This document shows positions 1 to 6,641 of a stretch of DNA of 13,961 bases, piece by piece. This stretch comes from Neisseriaceae bacterium. Lineage in GTDB: Bacteria > Pseudomonadota > Gammaproteobacteria > Burkholderiales > Neisseriaceae. Each line of letters opens with the position of its first letter. Within the stretch, counting starts at the first letter, position 1. The stretch lies in NCBI GenBank assembly GCA_017989485.1, contig JAGNPU010000012.1, forward strand, positions 1-13,961. The letters run 5' to 3'. The notes beneath the pieces were generated by a model. That model saw nothing but the letters and a program-made list of their open reading frames with translations. It was not told where the DNA came from and ran no database searches. A program made the translations under genes and the position numbers.

Positions 1-939
1 GGCTTCGGCCTCGTTCTTGCCATAGGAAATCACGTTCAAGACCCAGTGCCAGCTTTGGTCTTCAGCAGGGGTGCCCGGGGGTGAAAACTTGCCAAGGGCG
101 GCCAATAGTTCGGAGCGGCGGGCATTGGCCTTGGTCAGCTTCAGCGTTTCTTGCACGGCTTCATCCAAACAATCCAGTGGGAAGAAGTAGGTGTTCATGA
201 CGGCCGTTGGTGCATCATGCAGCTTGAGTTTAAACCTCAGGACGATGGCAAAAAAGCCATGGCCGGCACCGCGCATGGCCCAAAAAAGATCGGCATTTTC
301 CGTGGCTGAGGCCAGGACGATGCGGCCATCGGCCAGCAGCAGTTGGGCCGCGATGATGGAGGAACAGCCCATGCCATAGGCTGGCATATTCCAGCCCATG
401 CCGCCGCCTAATAAATACCCCCCTATGCTGACGAAGCCGGTGTGGGCGCTGGGAAACACCAGGTTGTGGGCGAAAAGGCGTCGATTCAATTCTTCGCTGG
501 TGATGGCTGGTTCCGCCCAGACGGTTTTGGCCGCGACGTCTAGGTCTTCCATTTGATTGAATAAGGACAGATCGATGGTGAGGGCGTTGTCCCGCAGCGG
601 CGGCATGGTGATGTTGTGGCCAGAGGCGCGTGTGGTGACCTGCATTTGGTTGTGGCGGGCATAGGCCAGCAGCAGGCGAATGTCGTCAGGGTCGTGGGGC
701 TGGGCGAATAGGGCAGGATAACGTTTGGCCTTTTCGCGATACCAGGTCATGGCCATAAACCAATGCCAGTAATTGGCATGGGCGCGGGTGACGATGATGC
801 CTTTAAAGGCGGCCAGCTCGCTCGGTGCAGCAGGGCTTAGCACCGCCGCGAGGGCGTTTTTGGTGCCGCTGGCTAGGGTGATGGAGAGGGCGGCAAGGGT
901 TTTGAGAAAGGTTCTTCTGTTGCTCAGAGGGGTGGTCAT
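1..939 (-). CDS. Tat-exported FAD-binding (PCMH/BBE-type) oxidoreductase, 3'-truncated by window edge
   Basis: The gene starts at 939 and reads leftward off the window, so 313 N-terminal residues are visible. The start has a good Shine-Dalgarno (GAAAGG, 6 nt upstream). The N-terminus carries a twin-arginine signal (SNRRTFLK, residues 6-13), a hydrophobic stretch and an ALA cleavage site near residue 31, so the product is probably folded with its flavin in the cytoplasm and exported to the periplasm. Residues about 75-240 look like the FAD-binding domain of the p-cresol methylhydroxylase/berberine-bridge superfamily. They include ASGHN (His108, the usual site of 8-alpha-histidyl flavin attachment), the glycine cluster GGYLLGGGMGW (173-183), LLADGRIV (201-208) and DLFWAMRGAGHGFF (217-230). 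The position that is Cys in bicovalent enzymes lies in the stretch SAHTGF (164-169), which has no Cys. It lies 14 bp downstream of a c-type cytochrome gene, its likely electron acceptor. The substrate cannot be inferred. Confidence 0.8.
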   Translation of the reverse strand, partial: MTTPLSNRRTFLKTLAALSITLASGTKNALAAVLSPAAPSELAAFKGIIVTRAHANYWHWFMAMTWYREKAKRYPALFAQPHDPDDIRLLLAYARHNQMQVTTRASGHNITMPPLRDNALTIDLSLFNQMEDLDVAAKTVWAEPAITSEELNRRLFAHNLVFPSAHTGFVSIGGYLLGGGMGWNMPAYGMGCSSIIAAQLLLADGRIVLASATENADLFWAMRGAGHGFFAIVLRFKLKLHDAPTAVMNTYFFPLDCLDEAVQETLKLTKANARRSELLAALGKFSPPGTPAEDQSWHWVLNVISYGKNEAEA

Positions 940-953
940 GGTGTGCCTTTCTT

Positions 954-1313
954 TTAATGATGGGCGGGGGTGATGCCGCTAAAGTAATGGGCCAGGGTTT
1001 TGAGTTCTTCGTGGCTGAGGTTGGCGACGATGGCCTGCATCATGTCATTTTTGCGTAGGCCATCTTTAAAAGCATCTAGCTGTGCTTCTAGGTAACGCTC
1101 TTTTTGGCCTGCAATGGTTGGCCAATCCGTGTATTGGCTGCTGCCACCTGGGCCATGACAGGCCATACACTGATTGGCGGTTTCTGGCGGTGGCGGGGCC
1201 GTTATGGGGGCCAGAGCAGCGTTGGTCGGCGGCTGGGCCTGAGTCGGTGCTGCCAGCAGTGCGGTGGCGGTGAACAGTAGGGTGAAGCAGGTGGAGGCGG
1301 TTTTAAGGTTCAT
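954..1313 (-). CDS. Secreted mono-haem c-type cytochrome (c553/c4-like)
   Basis: The product is 119 residues from the ATG at 1313. A Sec signal peptide (MNLKTAS..., cleavage after TQA, residue 26) precedes a Pro/Ala-rich linker (PPPP, residues 40-43). One covalent haem site follows, CMACH (49-53), with H53 as proximal ligand and M91 or M92 (NDMM) as likely distal ligand. The rest is the helical C-terminus of a class I cytochrome (LSHEELKTLAHYFSGI). It should act as a small periplasmic electron carrier. It is the first gene of an apparent two-gene unit with the FAD oxidoreductase 14 bp downstream, a flavoprotein/cytochrome pairing like p-cresol methylhydroxylase or eugenol hydroxylase. I preferred the ATG at 1313 over an in-frame TTG at 1361 because only the ATG places the signal peptide at the N-terminus. 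The match to those known flavocytochromes is by architecture only. Confidence 0.88.
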   Translation of the reverse strand: MNLKTASTCFTLLFTATALLAAPTQAQPPTNAALAPITAPPPPETANQCMACHGPGGSSQYTDWPTIAGQKERYLEAQLDAFKDGLRKNDMMQAIVANLSHEELKTLAHYFSGITPAHH

Positions 1314-1526
1314 GGTTTGGCCTAATAATAAGATGATGGGGGGCTGGGCTTGGGTGCTCAACCGTGATGGTTTAGATGAGCATAGCGAATCGACAGCGCC
1401 TAAAAAAGCCGTTATTCAGCCAATCATCGTCTTTATTCTGCCAGGTTGATTTAATCTGAATAAGGTATTTATTTATTCGATTTGTCATATAATGTGCAAA
1501 TTAAAGAATTAGGTAATGGAGACGCT
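1314..1526. promoter_or_regulatory. Divergent intergenic control region with two dyads
   Basis: This 213-bp region separates the cytochrome/oxidoreductase unit (leftward) from the AraC-type regulator (rightward). It contains two inverted repeats. One is TGCTCA at 1355-1360 with TGAGCA at 1377-1382 (16-nt spacer). The other is GAATAA at 1458-1463 with TTATTC at 1473-1478 (9-nt spacer), whose arms extend to AATC...GATT across a single-base bulge. The second dyad lies just upstream of a TATAAT hexamer at 1488-1493 and so would cover the -35 region of the regulator promoter. The first overlaps a weak leftward -10 (TATGCT on the minus strand, 1379-1384). Both positions suit operators, but binding is inferred. 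Confidence 0.4.
1488..1493 (+). promoter_or_regulatory. Candidate -10 element for the GlxA-type regulator
   Basis: A perfect TATAAT hexamer lies 33 bp before the chosen ATG at 1527. No good -35 is found at 16-18 bp spacing, only an AT-rich stretch overlapping the 1458-1478 dyad. If this is a real promoter it may need an activator. Confidence 0.35.
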
Positions 1527-2513
1527 ATGGATGCCAAAATGCCGCCGCATCGGATTGCTCTTTTGGTTTTGGAAGGGTTTGTGCTGTTTGATTTGTCTAT
1601 CCCCTATAGCCTGTTTAAGCGGGTGTGGTTGGCGAATAAGGCTTTGCCGTATGAAGTCATGTGTTGTGCCGAGCAGGCCGAAACCCACAGTCATGACTTA
1701 CGGCTTGGGGGGTGTCGGCCCTTGTCGGCCTTGGCCGAGGCAGACACCATCATCGTGCCTGGCCTAGAGGCGCCGCAGCGGGCTCAAAGCGCCGTGGTCT
1801 TTGAGGCCTTGCAGGCAGCGCACGCCAGAGGTGCGCGTCTCGTGGCGATAGGCACCGGGGCGTATGTCTTGGCTCAGGCAGGCATACTCAAGGGGGTGCG
1901 GGCCACGACTCATTGGAGCGTGGCCGACGCCATGGCCGCTGCCTATCCCGAGCTCTTAATCGATCCTAATGCCTTGTTTGTCGATGATGGCCAGGTATTG
2001 ACCTGTGCCGGCCTGGCATCTGGCCTAGACTTATGCCTGTACTTGATACAAAAAGATTTTGGTGCGGCCGCGGCACAACGGTGTGCCCAGTTCTTAATCA
2101 TTCCCAATGGGCGGGCGGGCAGTCGGCGTCAACGGGTATTGTATGCGTCACCGCGGGCGGCAGATCGCTTGAATAATCTGATTTACTGGCTGTTGGAAAA
2201 CTTAAATCTAGACCACACTTTGGGGACGATGGCGGCTCAGGCAGGCCTTAGCCTGCGCACCTTGAATCGAAAATTTAATGACCACTATGGCCGCTCGCCT
2301 ATGGGCTGGTTGACCGATGCGCGCCTGCGTCGTGCTCAGGTGTTGCTGGAATCGACCAGCCTGTCGGTGGAGCAAATCACCACGGCAACGGGGTTTCATT
2401 CTGCCGCCGGCTTTAGGGCGCAGTTTCATAAAAGCAAGGGCCTTAGCCCTAGCGCCTGGCGTAAAAGCCACCAGCTAGTAAGGTGCGGCGGCAGTGTGAG
2501 CCTGCTTGAATAG
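1527..2513 (+). CDS. GlxA-family transcriptional regulator (DJ-1/PfpI-like domain plus AraC HTH)
   Basis: The product is 328 residues. Residues about 8-180 form a DJ-1/PfpI (class I amidotransferase-like) domain, with RIALLVLEGFVLFDL at the start, IIVPGL (75-80) and the family signature ending in GAYVLAQAGILKG..ATTHW (111-130). Residues about 213-315 form an AraC-type double helix-turn-helix: LGTMAAQAGLSLRTLNRKF is helix-turn-helix one and VEQITTATGFHSAAGFRAQF is the second. The usual nucleophile Cys of DJ-1-like domains is Gly109 (AIGTGA), so the domain probably senses or dimerises rather than catalyses. The ATG at 1527 is chosen because GGAGA at 1518-1522 gives a Shine-Dalgarno and the length fits the family. 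A TTG at 1482 would put the -10 hexamer inside the gene. Its divergent position suggests that it controls the cytochrome/FAD oxidoreductase unit. Confidence 0.9.
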   Translation: MDAKMPPHRIALLVLEGFVLFDLSIPYSLFKRVWLANKALPYEVMCCAEQAETHSHDLRLGGCRPLSALAEADTIIVPGLEAPQRAQSAVVFEALQAAHARGARLVAIGTGAYVLAQAGILKGVRATTHWSVADAMAAAYPELLIDPNALFVDDGQVLTCAGLASGLDLCLYLIQKDFGAAAAQRCAQFLIIPNGRAGSRRQRVLYASPRAADRLNNLIYWLLENLNLDHTLGTMAAQAGLSLRTLNRKFNDHYGRSPMGWLTDARLRRAQVLLESTSLSVEQITTATGFHSAAGFRAQFHKSKGLSPSAWRKSHQLVRCGGSVSLLE

Positions 2514-2608
2514 GGGGGCTGGTTTCATGGTTTTGGTGCCCGGCCGGAGGTCTTGCCGCTGGCGGCGTGGGCCAAAGGCTGGGCGCCCTAATGGCGTCGA
2601 GGTGTATG

Positions 2609-2629
2609 GATAGGCTGAGTTTGCCTATC
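2609..2629. repeat. Perfect inverted repeat, GATAGGC-7-GCCTATC
   Basis: A 7-bp perfect stem (2609-2615 with 2623-2629) encloses the loop TGAGTTT, in the 160-bp stretch between the regulator stop codon and the tRNA terminator. It has no T-run on either side, so it does not look like an intrinsic terminator. I see nothing else recognisable between 2514 and 2673, including no coding remnant. Confidence 0.4.
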
Positions 2630-2673
2630 GTGAGGACGTATGGGTAGGGGACTGAGACCGGCCTCGGGCCAAA

Positions 2674-2707
2674 CGCAAAAAAACCTTTGTTTTTCAACAA
2701 AGGTTTT
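2674..2707 (-). terminator. Intrinsic terminator of the tRNA-Val/tRNA-Asp transcript
   Basis: A 12-bp stem (2680-2691 with 2696-2707) is closed on the minus strand by a GAAA tetraloop and runs into seven T residues (minus strand, 2683-2677). It starts 8 bp beyond the CCA end of tRNA-Asp. Confidence 0.85.
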
Positions 2708-2714
2708 CGTGTTC

Positions 2715-2791
2715 TGGCGGAGTGGACGGGACTCGAACCCGCGACCCCCGGCGTGACAGGCCGGTATTCTAACCAACTGAACTACCACTCC
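2715..2791 (-). tRNA. tRNA-Asp (anticodon GTC)
   Basis: The gene gives 77 nt including an encoded CCA. The acceptor stem GGAGTGG pairs with CCACTCC. The anticodon stem CCGGC/GCCGG encloses the loop CTGTCAC, with anticodon GTC reading Asp codons. The T-arm contains GGTTCGAGTCC. It lies 3 bp downstream of tRNA-Val and 8 bp upstream of the terminator stem, so the two tRNAs must be cut from one precursor. Confidence 0.96.
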
Positions 2792-2794
2792 TAG

Positions 2795-2870
<76 letters not shown>

Positions 2871-2888
2871 TTTCCAGTTAAGGAACGC

Positions 2889-2917
2889 ATTAAATCACAT
2901 CCCATTTTGTTTGGCAA
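2889..2917 (-). promoter_or_regulatory. Sigma-70 promoter of the tRNA operon
   Basis: On the minus strand, TTGCCA (2917-2912), a 17-bp spacer and TTTAAT (2894-2889) make a good promoter, helped by an extended -10 TGA directly before the hexamer. The bases after the -10 are GCGTTCC. A GC-rich discriminator of this kind is typical of stable-RNA promoters under stringent control. The predicted start, near 2882, is about 12 nt before tRNA-Val. Confidence 0.72.
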
Positions 2918-3031
2918 GTAAAATCAGCGTATAAAAATAGAGTGCAAACTTAATTTTATTACTAAACACTTGATATTTATTAATAAAAAAACAAAAATAG
3001 GGTGTTTTTGCGGCAGGTAAAGCAAAAGGTG

Positions 3032-3060
3032 CTGAAAATTTTAAACGGGTGCGGTATGAT
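3032..3060 (+). promoter_or_regulatory. Candidate sigma-70 promoter of accA-tilS
   Basis: CTGAAA (3032-3037), a 17-bp spacer and TATGAT (3055-3060) lie 35 bp before the accA start codon, giving a leader of about 28 nt. The AT-rich run upstream (2921-3000) could act as an UP element or hold a second weaker promoter (TTGATA at 2970). Confidence 0.5.
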
Positions 3061-3094
3061 TGCCCCTAATTATTTCTATCACGGATGTGCTTAC

Positions 3095-4054
3095 ATGAAG
3101 CAAGTTTTTCTTGATTTTGAACAGCCAATTGCAGAACTAGAGAATAAAATAGAACAATTGCGCTACGTTCAGGACGACTCGGTGGTCGATATCTCTGAAG
3201 ACATCGCCCGACTGACCAAAAAAAGCAAAGATTTAACCAAGAATATTTTTAGTAAATTAACCCCTTGGCAAATCTCGCAGGTTTCTCGTCACGCCCAGCG
3301 TCCTTATACTCAGGATTACATCGATGCGATGTTTACCGATTATGAAGAGCTGCACGGCGACCGTAGCTATGCCGACGACAAAGCCATTATTGGCGGTTTG
3401 GCCCGTTTTAACGGCCAAAGCGTGGTGGTGATGGGGCATCAAAAAGGCCGCGACACCAAGGAAAAAATACACCGTAATTTCGGCATGCCGCGTCCTGAAG
3501 GCTACCGTAAGGCTTTGCGTTTAATGAAGCTGGCGGAAAAGTTTCAGCTGCCCATCATGACCTTCATCGACACCCCTGGTGCGTATCCCGGCATTGGTGC
3601 GGAAGAGCGTGGCCAGTCTGAAGCCATTGGCCGCAACCTGTATGAAATGTCACAGTTAAACGTGCCGGTGATTTGTACCGTCATCGGTGAGGGCGGCTCT
3701 GGCGGCGCTTTGGCGATTGCCGTGGGCGACTATGTGAATATGTTGCAGTACGCCACCTATTCGGTGATTTCACCGGAAGGCTGTGCGTCCATTTTGTGGA
3801 AAACCGCCGAAAAAGCCTCTGACGCGGCTGAAGCGCTGGGGATTACCTCGGATAAGGCCAAAAAACTGAAGCTGATTGACGCCGTGGTGAAAGAGCCTTT
3901 GGGCGGTGCCCATCGCAACTATCCGGACATGATGGTGACCATGAAGCAAGTCTTGGTAGAGCAGCTAAAAGAAGCGCAAAGCGTGCCGATTGGCCAGCTG
4001 TTGACCAAGCGGTTTGACCGCATCATGGCCTACGGTAGCTTTAGTGAAAAATAA
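3095..4054 (+). CDS. accA: Acetyl-CoA carboxylase carboxyltransferase subunit alpha
   Basis: AccA pairs with AccD as an alpha2-beta2 carboxyltransferase. It moves the carboxyl group from carboxybiotin on AccB to acetyl-CoA to give malonyl-CoA, the first committed step of fatty-acid synthesis, in the cytoplasm. The product from the ATG at 3095 is 319 residues, the same length as E. coli AccA. Visible features are the N-terminal helix ([15 protein letters not shown]), the region around [15 protein letters not shown] (87-101), [11 protein letters not shown] (114-124), [19 protein letters not shown] (156-174) and the oxyanion/CoA-binding stretch [10 protein letters not shown] (198-207). A longer reading from 3002 adds 31 residues unlike the family and would cover the promoter, so I rejected it. 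Its 3' end overlaps the start of tilS by 11 nt. Nothing looks damaged. Confidence 0.98.
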   Translation: MKQVFLDFEQPIAELENKIEQLRYVQDDSVVDISEDIARLTKKSKDLTKNIFSKLTPWQISQVSRHAQRPYTQDYIDAMFTDYEELHGDRSYADDKAIIGGLARFNGQSVVVMGHQKGRDTKEKIHRNFGMPRPEGYRKALRLMKLAEKFQLPIMTFIDTPGAYPGIGAEERGQSEAIGRNLYEMSQLNVPVICTVIGEGGSGGALAIAVGDYVNMLQYATYSVISPEGCASILWKTAEKASDAAEALGITSDKAKKLKLIDAVVKEPLGGAHRNYPDMMVTMKQVLVEQLKEAQSVPIGQLLTKRFDRIMAYGSFSEK

Positions 4055-5348
4055 ACTGTCTCAGACAGTCAAACAATTTTGGTCAGCGCACAAACAGCCT
4101 GACCAAACTGTTTTTGAAGTGGCGTTAAGCGGCGGCGTGGATTCAGTGGCGCTGCTGCACGTCTTACACGGCTTGCAAGCGGAAGGTGGCTTTCGTTTGC
4201 AGGCCGTGCACGTTCATCACGGCATCAGTGCCTACGCCGATGACTGGGTGCGGTTTTGTGAGCAGCTGTGTGCCAGCCTCAACGTCCCGTTACGGGTGGT
4301 GCGGGTGCAGCTGGATTTTGCGGCCAAAACCGGCCTTGAGGCTGAGGCGCGACGCGCCCGCTATCAGGCGTTTGCCGCCAGCGACGCACAGGTGCTGGTG
4401 TTGGGCCATCATTTAGACGATCAGGTGGAAACCACGCTGGCCAATTTGTTGCGCGGCGGCGGCGTGCGCGCGCTGGCGGCCATGCCCGTGGTGCGGCCGT
4501 TTGGCGCCAAGGCGCTGTGGCGACCGTGCTTACACACGCTAAAATCGGTGTTGCAAGAATATGCACAAAATCAGGGTTTAAGGCACGTTGAGGATGACAG
4601 CAACGTAGATCGTCAGTATAAACGCAATTGGATACGGCACGAATTGCTGCCCATGATGACGGCTTATTTGCCCCATGCGGCACAACACATCCTCAGGACC
4701 ACCGAGTTGATGCAAGAAACCTTAGGCATTTTGGATGAGGTGTTGCAACAAGATATGGGTTTGGTCTGTCCAGAGGGCGTGTTTGACTACACGCTTTGGC
4801 AGGGCTTGAGCGTGGCGAGGCAGCATCAGGTGTTGCTTCACTATGTGACCACGGCGGGATTGGGGACGCCTCGCCCCGACAGCCTGCACGATTTTGCCCG
4901 GCAGCTACGCCGTATGGGCCAGGCGCAAAAGGATTGGCGGCTGCCTAAGGGCCATGTTTACGCCTATCAGGGCCGGCTGTATGCGGTGGCCATGCAGGAC
5001 ATGTGGCGGCTACAGCCTTGGGCCGAGGTTGCGGTCGATGACGTGGCCGCGACGCCTTATGGTGAGGGCGAGCTGAGCTGGGTGAAGGCGGCTCAAGGCC
5101 TGTCTTTGGCCCAGATTGGCCAAGGATTGACGCTGCGCCCAAGGGCGTCGACAGACAAAATACACACGGCCATAGGCCATAAGAATGTGAAGCGAGTGCT
5201 GCAAGAAAAAGGCGTACCGCCTTTCTTGCGGCCTTATTGGCCCGTGCTGGTGGATGCTGATGAACGTTGCGTGGCCATTTGTGGCCTCGCGGTGGCGTCA
5301 AGCGATACGATCCAGCCAGGCTACCTACCACGGGGATGGTCGAACTGA
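4044..5348 (+). CDS. tilS: tRNA(Ile)-lysidine synthase
   Basis: TilS uses ATP to join lysine to cytidine 34 of tRNA-Ile(CAU), so that the tRNA reads AUA and is charged with Ile. It is essential in most bacteria. The product is about 434 residues from a GTG start at 4044 (E. coli TilS has 432). The PP-loop ATP-binding motif SGGVDS (29-34) comes first, then VHVHHG (55-60), [10 protein letters not shown] (121-130) and [17 protein letters not shown] (183-203), as in N-type ATP-pyrophosphatases of this family. The C-terminus contains the TilS C-terminal domain ([11 protein letters not shown] and [19 protein letters not shown]). The start is inferred: no ATG lies near the N-terminus, the GTG sits inside the last codons of accA, and its Shine-Dalgarno is weak, so translation is probably coupled to accA. 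A TTG at 4014 is the alternative. Confidence 0.95.
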   Translation: MKNKLSQTVKQFWSAHKQPDQTVFEVALSGGVDSVALLHVLHGLQAEGGFRLQAVHVHHGISAYADDWVRFCEQLCASLNVPLRVVRVQLDFAAKTGLEAEARRARYQAFAASDAQVLVLGHHLDDQVETTLANLLRGGGVRALAAMPVVRPFGAKALWRPCLHTLKSVLQEYAQNQGLRHVEDDSNVDRQYKRNWIRHELLPMMTAYLPHAAQHILRTTELMQETLGILDEVLQQDMGLVCPEGVFDYTLWQGLSVARQHQVLLHYVTTAGLGTPRPDSLHDFARQLRRMGQAQKDWRLPKGHVYAYQGRLYAVAMQDMWRLQPWAEVAVDDVAATPYGEGELSWVKAAQGLSLAQIGQGLTLRPRASTDKIHTAIGHKNVKRVLQEKGVPPFLRPYWPVLVDADERCVAICGLAVASSDTIQPGYLPRGWSN

Positions 5349-5361
5349 TTGCATTAAAAAT

Positions 5362-5388
5362 GAACCATTTAGAATGGTTGCAGTCGTA
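5362..5388 (+). promoter_or_regulatory. Sigma-E-like promoter of rpoE-rseA-rseB
   Basis: GAACCA (5362-5367), a 16-bp spacer and TCGTA (5384-5388) resemble the sigma-E pattern GAACTT-N16-TCTGA, as in the E. coli rpoH P3 promoter. This would make rpoE autoregulated, as is usual for this operon. The -35 overlaps a perfect 7-bp inverted repeat (AACCATT-TAG-AATGGTT, 5363-5379). No convincing sigma-70 promoter is seen in 5349-5437. Confidence 0.45.
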
Positions 5389-5403
5389 AGGGTGTACACC
5401 TTT
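5363..5403. repeat. Two adjacent palindromes in the rpoE upstream region
   Basis: The first is AACCATT (5363-5369), the spacer TAG and AATGGTT (5373-5379). The second is the perfect palindrome GGTGTACACC (5391-5400), which extends with one mismatched pair to AAgGGTGTACACCtTT (5388-5403). Neither is followed by a T-run, so neither is an intrinsic terminator for tilS. The second covers the predicted transcription start, where a repressor could act. Confidence 0.5.
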
Positions 5404-5437
5404 GCACGCTGCCATACATAGACAGAAAGCAGAAATT

Positions 5438-6037
5438 ATGAATGATCGAAACATCGATCAGGCTTTGGTGGAACGAGCGCAAAAGGGTGAGAAAAGAGCG
5501 TTTGAGCTCTTGGTTGCGAAGTACCAGCGACGCTTAAAACGGCTTTTATCACGCTTTATTCGTGATGAGCATGAAGTGGAAGATGTGGTCCAAGAGGCCT
5601 TCATCAAAGCTTATCGCGCGTTGCCCAACTTCCGGGGCGACAGCGCTTTTTATACGTGGTTGTATCGGATTGGCATCAATACCGCCAAGAATTTTTTGGC
5701 GACTTCTGGACGTCGACCCATGATTTCCAGTGAGGTGTCAATGGAAGACGGCGAATCGCTGGATTTAATTGATCAAATGCCTGATTACAATACGCCCGAG
5801 ACAATGTTGGCCAATAAGCAGATTCTGCAAACCGTAGAAGCTGCCGTGGCTAAGTTGCCAGAGGATTTAAATCGAGCCATTACGCTTCGTGAAATTGAAG
5901 GCCTGAGTTATGAAGAAATTGCAGAAGTAATGGATTGTCCTATCGGCACCGTGCGTTCACGGATTTTCCGTGCGCGTGAGGTGATCGCCAAAGACTTGCG
6001 TCCGCTTTTGGACACAGCAGAAAACCGTAGGTGGTAA
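5438..6037 (+). CDS. rpoE: RNA polymerase sigma factor RpoE/AlgU (ECF, envelope stress)
   Basis: This ECF sigma factor directs RNA polymerase to envelope-stress genes (outer-membrane assembly, periplasmic folding and proteolysis). It has 199 residues. Region sigma-2 (about 22-90) contains DVVQEAFIKAYRALPNF and GDSAFYTWLYRIGINTAKN, which recognise the -10. Region sigma-4 (about 127-185) contains LPEDLNRAITLREIEGLSYEEIAEVMDC and IGTVRSRIFRARE, the -35-binding helix-turn-helix. The ATG at 5438 gives the normal N-terminus (NDRNIDQALVERAQKGEKRAFELLV). A TTG at 5402 would add 12 unrelated residues. The sequence follows the RpoE/AlgU subgroup closely, and the next two genes encode its anti-sigma factor and that factor's co-regulator, which supports the assignment. 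It is probably autoregulated from the sigma-E-like promoter in front. Confidence 0.97.
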   Translation: MNDRNIDQALVERAQKGEKRAFELLVAKYQRRLKRLLSRFIRDEHEVEDVVQEAFIKAYRALPNFRGDSAFYTWLYRIGINTAKNFLATSGRRPMISSEVSMEDGESLDLIDQMPDYNTPETMLANKQILQTVEAAVAKLPEDLNRAITLREIEGLSYEEIAEVMDCPIGTVRSRIFRAREVIAKDLRPLLDTAENRRW

Positions 6038-6041
6038 GAAC

Positions 6042-6641
6042 ATGAAATCACAACAGTTGGAAACCCTATCAGCCTTGATGGACGATGAGCTCAGTGCCCA
6101 TGAGTCGCAAGCTTTTGTTGAGCAATTATTGGCAGACCCAGAGGCGCAGGCCGCATGGCTGTCTTTTCACGTGGTGAAAGATGGCATGCAAAAAACCGAG
6201 TGCGGCGGCAACGCACGCCTGTTTGCCTCGATTTGTGCCGAGTTGGACGAAGAGCCGACGGTGGTCATGGCCAAGCCTGCGGTGCCCGCGCGCGTAAAGC
6301 CGGCGGCTAACCAGTGGTATCGTGGCCTGTCTGTGGCGGCCAGCGTCTTGGTGGCGGCCGTGGCGATTTGGCAGATGTGGCCTGCGTCACAGGCACAAAT
6401 GGCCGGTGAAGCGGGCATGATGGTGTCTAACGATGCCGCGCCGACGGCGCAAGAGCCGATTATGAACGTGAGCCAGTCAGTGGCCGCGCCGCGCGTTGAT
6501 CACTCGGTACCTCTATACGTGGTGCCCGCCAACAGCCGCGCCCAGGATTACCTAAACGATCCGTATTTGCGTGCGCATCAAGAAGTCCTGAATCAGGATG
6601 AGTGGGTGAATGCTTCTTGGCAACAAGAGGGGCAACGTTAA
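6042..6641 (+). CDS. rseA: Anti-sigma-E factor RseA (MucA-like)
   Basis: RseA is an inner-membrane protein that holds RpoE inactive until envelope stress triggers its stepwise cleavage. It has 199 residues. The cytoplasmic sigma-binding domain (about 1-70) opens with LSALMDDELSAHES, typical of RseA/MucA. One membrane segment follows (about 95-113, GLSVAASVLVAAVAIWQMWP), then a periplasmic tail of about 85 residues. Near its end, DYLNDPYLRAHQEV (169-182) resembles the conserved YL.AH motif of proteobacterial RseA proteins. It starts 4 nt after rpoE and overlaps rseB by 1 nt (TAATG), so all three are one operon with coupled translation. The membrane topology and the family call are strong. The regulated cleavage sites cannot be placed from sequence. 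Confidence 0.93.
   Translation: MKSQQLETLSALMDDELSAHESQAFVEQLLADPEAQAAWLSFHVVKDGMQKTECGGNARLFASICAELDEEPTVVMAKPAVPARVKPAANQWYRGLSVAASVLVAAVAIWQMWPASQAQMAGEAGMMVSNDAAPTAQEPIMNVSQSVAAPRVDHSVPLYVVPANSRAQDYLNDPYLRAHQEVLNQDEWVNASWQQEGQR

Noticed and set aside
1314..1361. A longer cytochrome start (TTG at 1361).
   Set aside because: It adds 16 residues before a normal Sec signal peptide, and the ATG at 1313 fits better.
2514..2673. A small gene or pseudogene between the regulator and the tRNAs.
   Set aside because: No frame on either strand shows a ribosome-binding site with a plausible protein or a recognisable remnant.
3002..3094. An upstream extension of accA from 3002.
   Set aside because: The 31 added residues have no likeness to AccA, cover the likely promoter, and the ATG at 3095 gives the exact family length.
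4279..4683. Open frame of 134 codons on the minus strand inside tilS, and similar ones at 4945-5454, 9825-10448 and 11938-12444.
   Set aside because: Each lies opposite a clear conserved gene, and their composition (runs of His, Gln, Arg or Pro) is that expected from reverse reading of GC-rich codons.
5363..5379. The AACCATT/AATGGTT hairpin as a terminator for accA-tilS.
   Set aside because: No T-run follows, and it overlaps the likely rpoE promoter.
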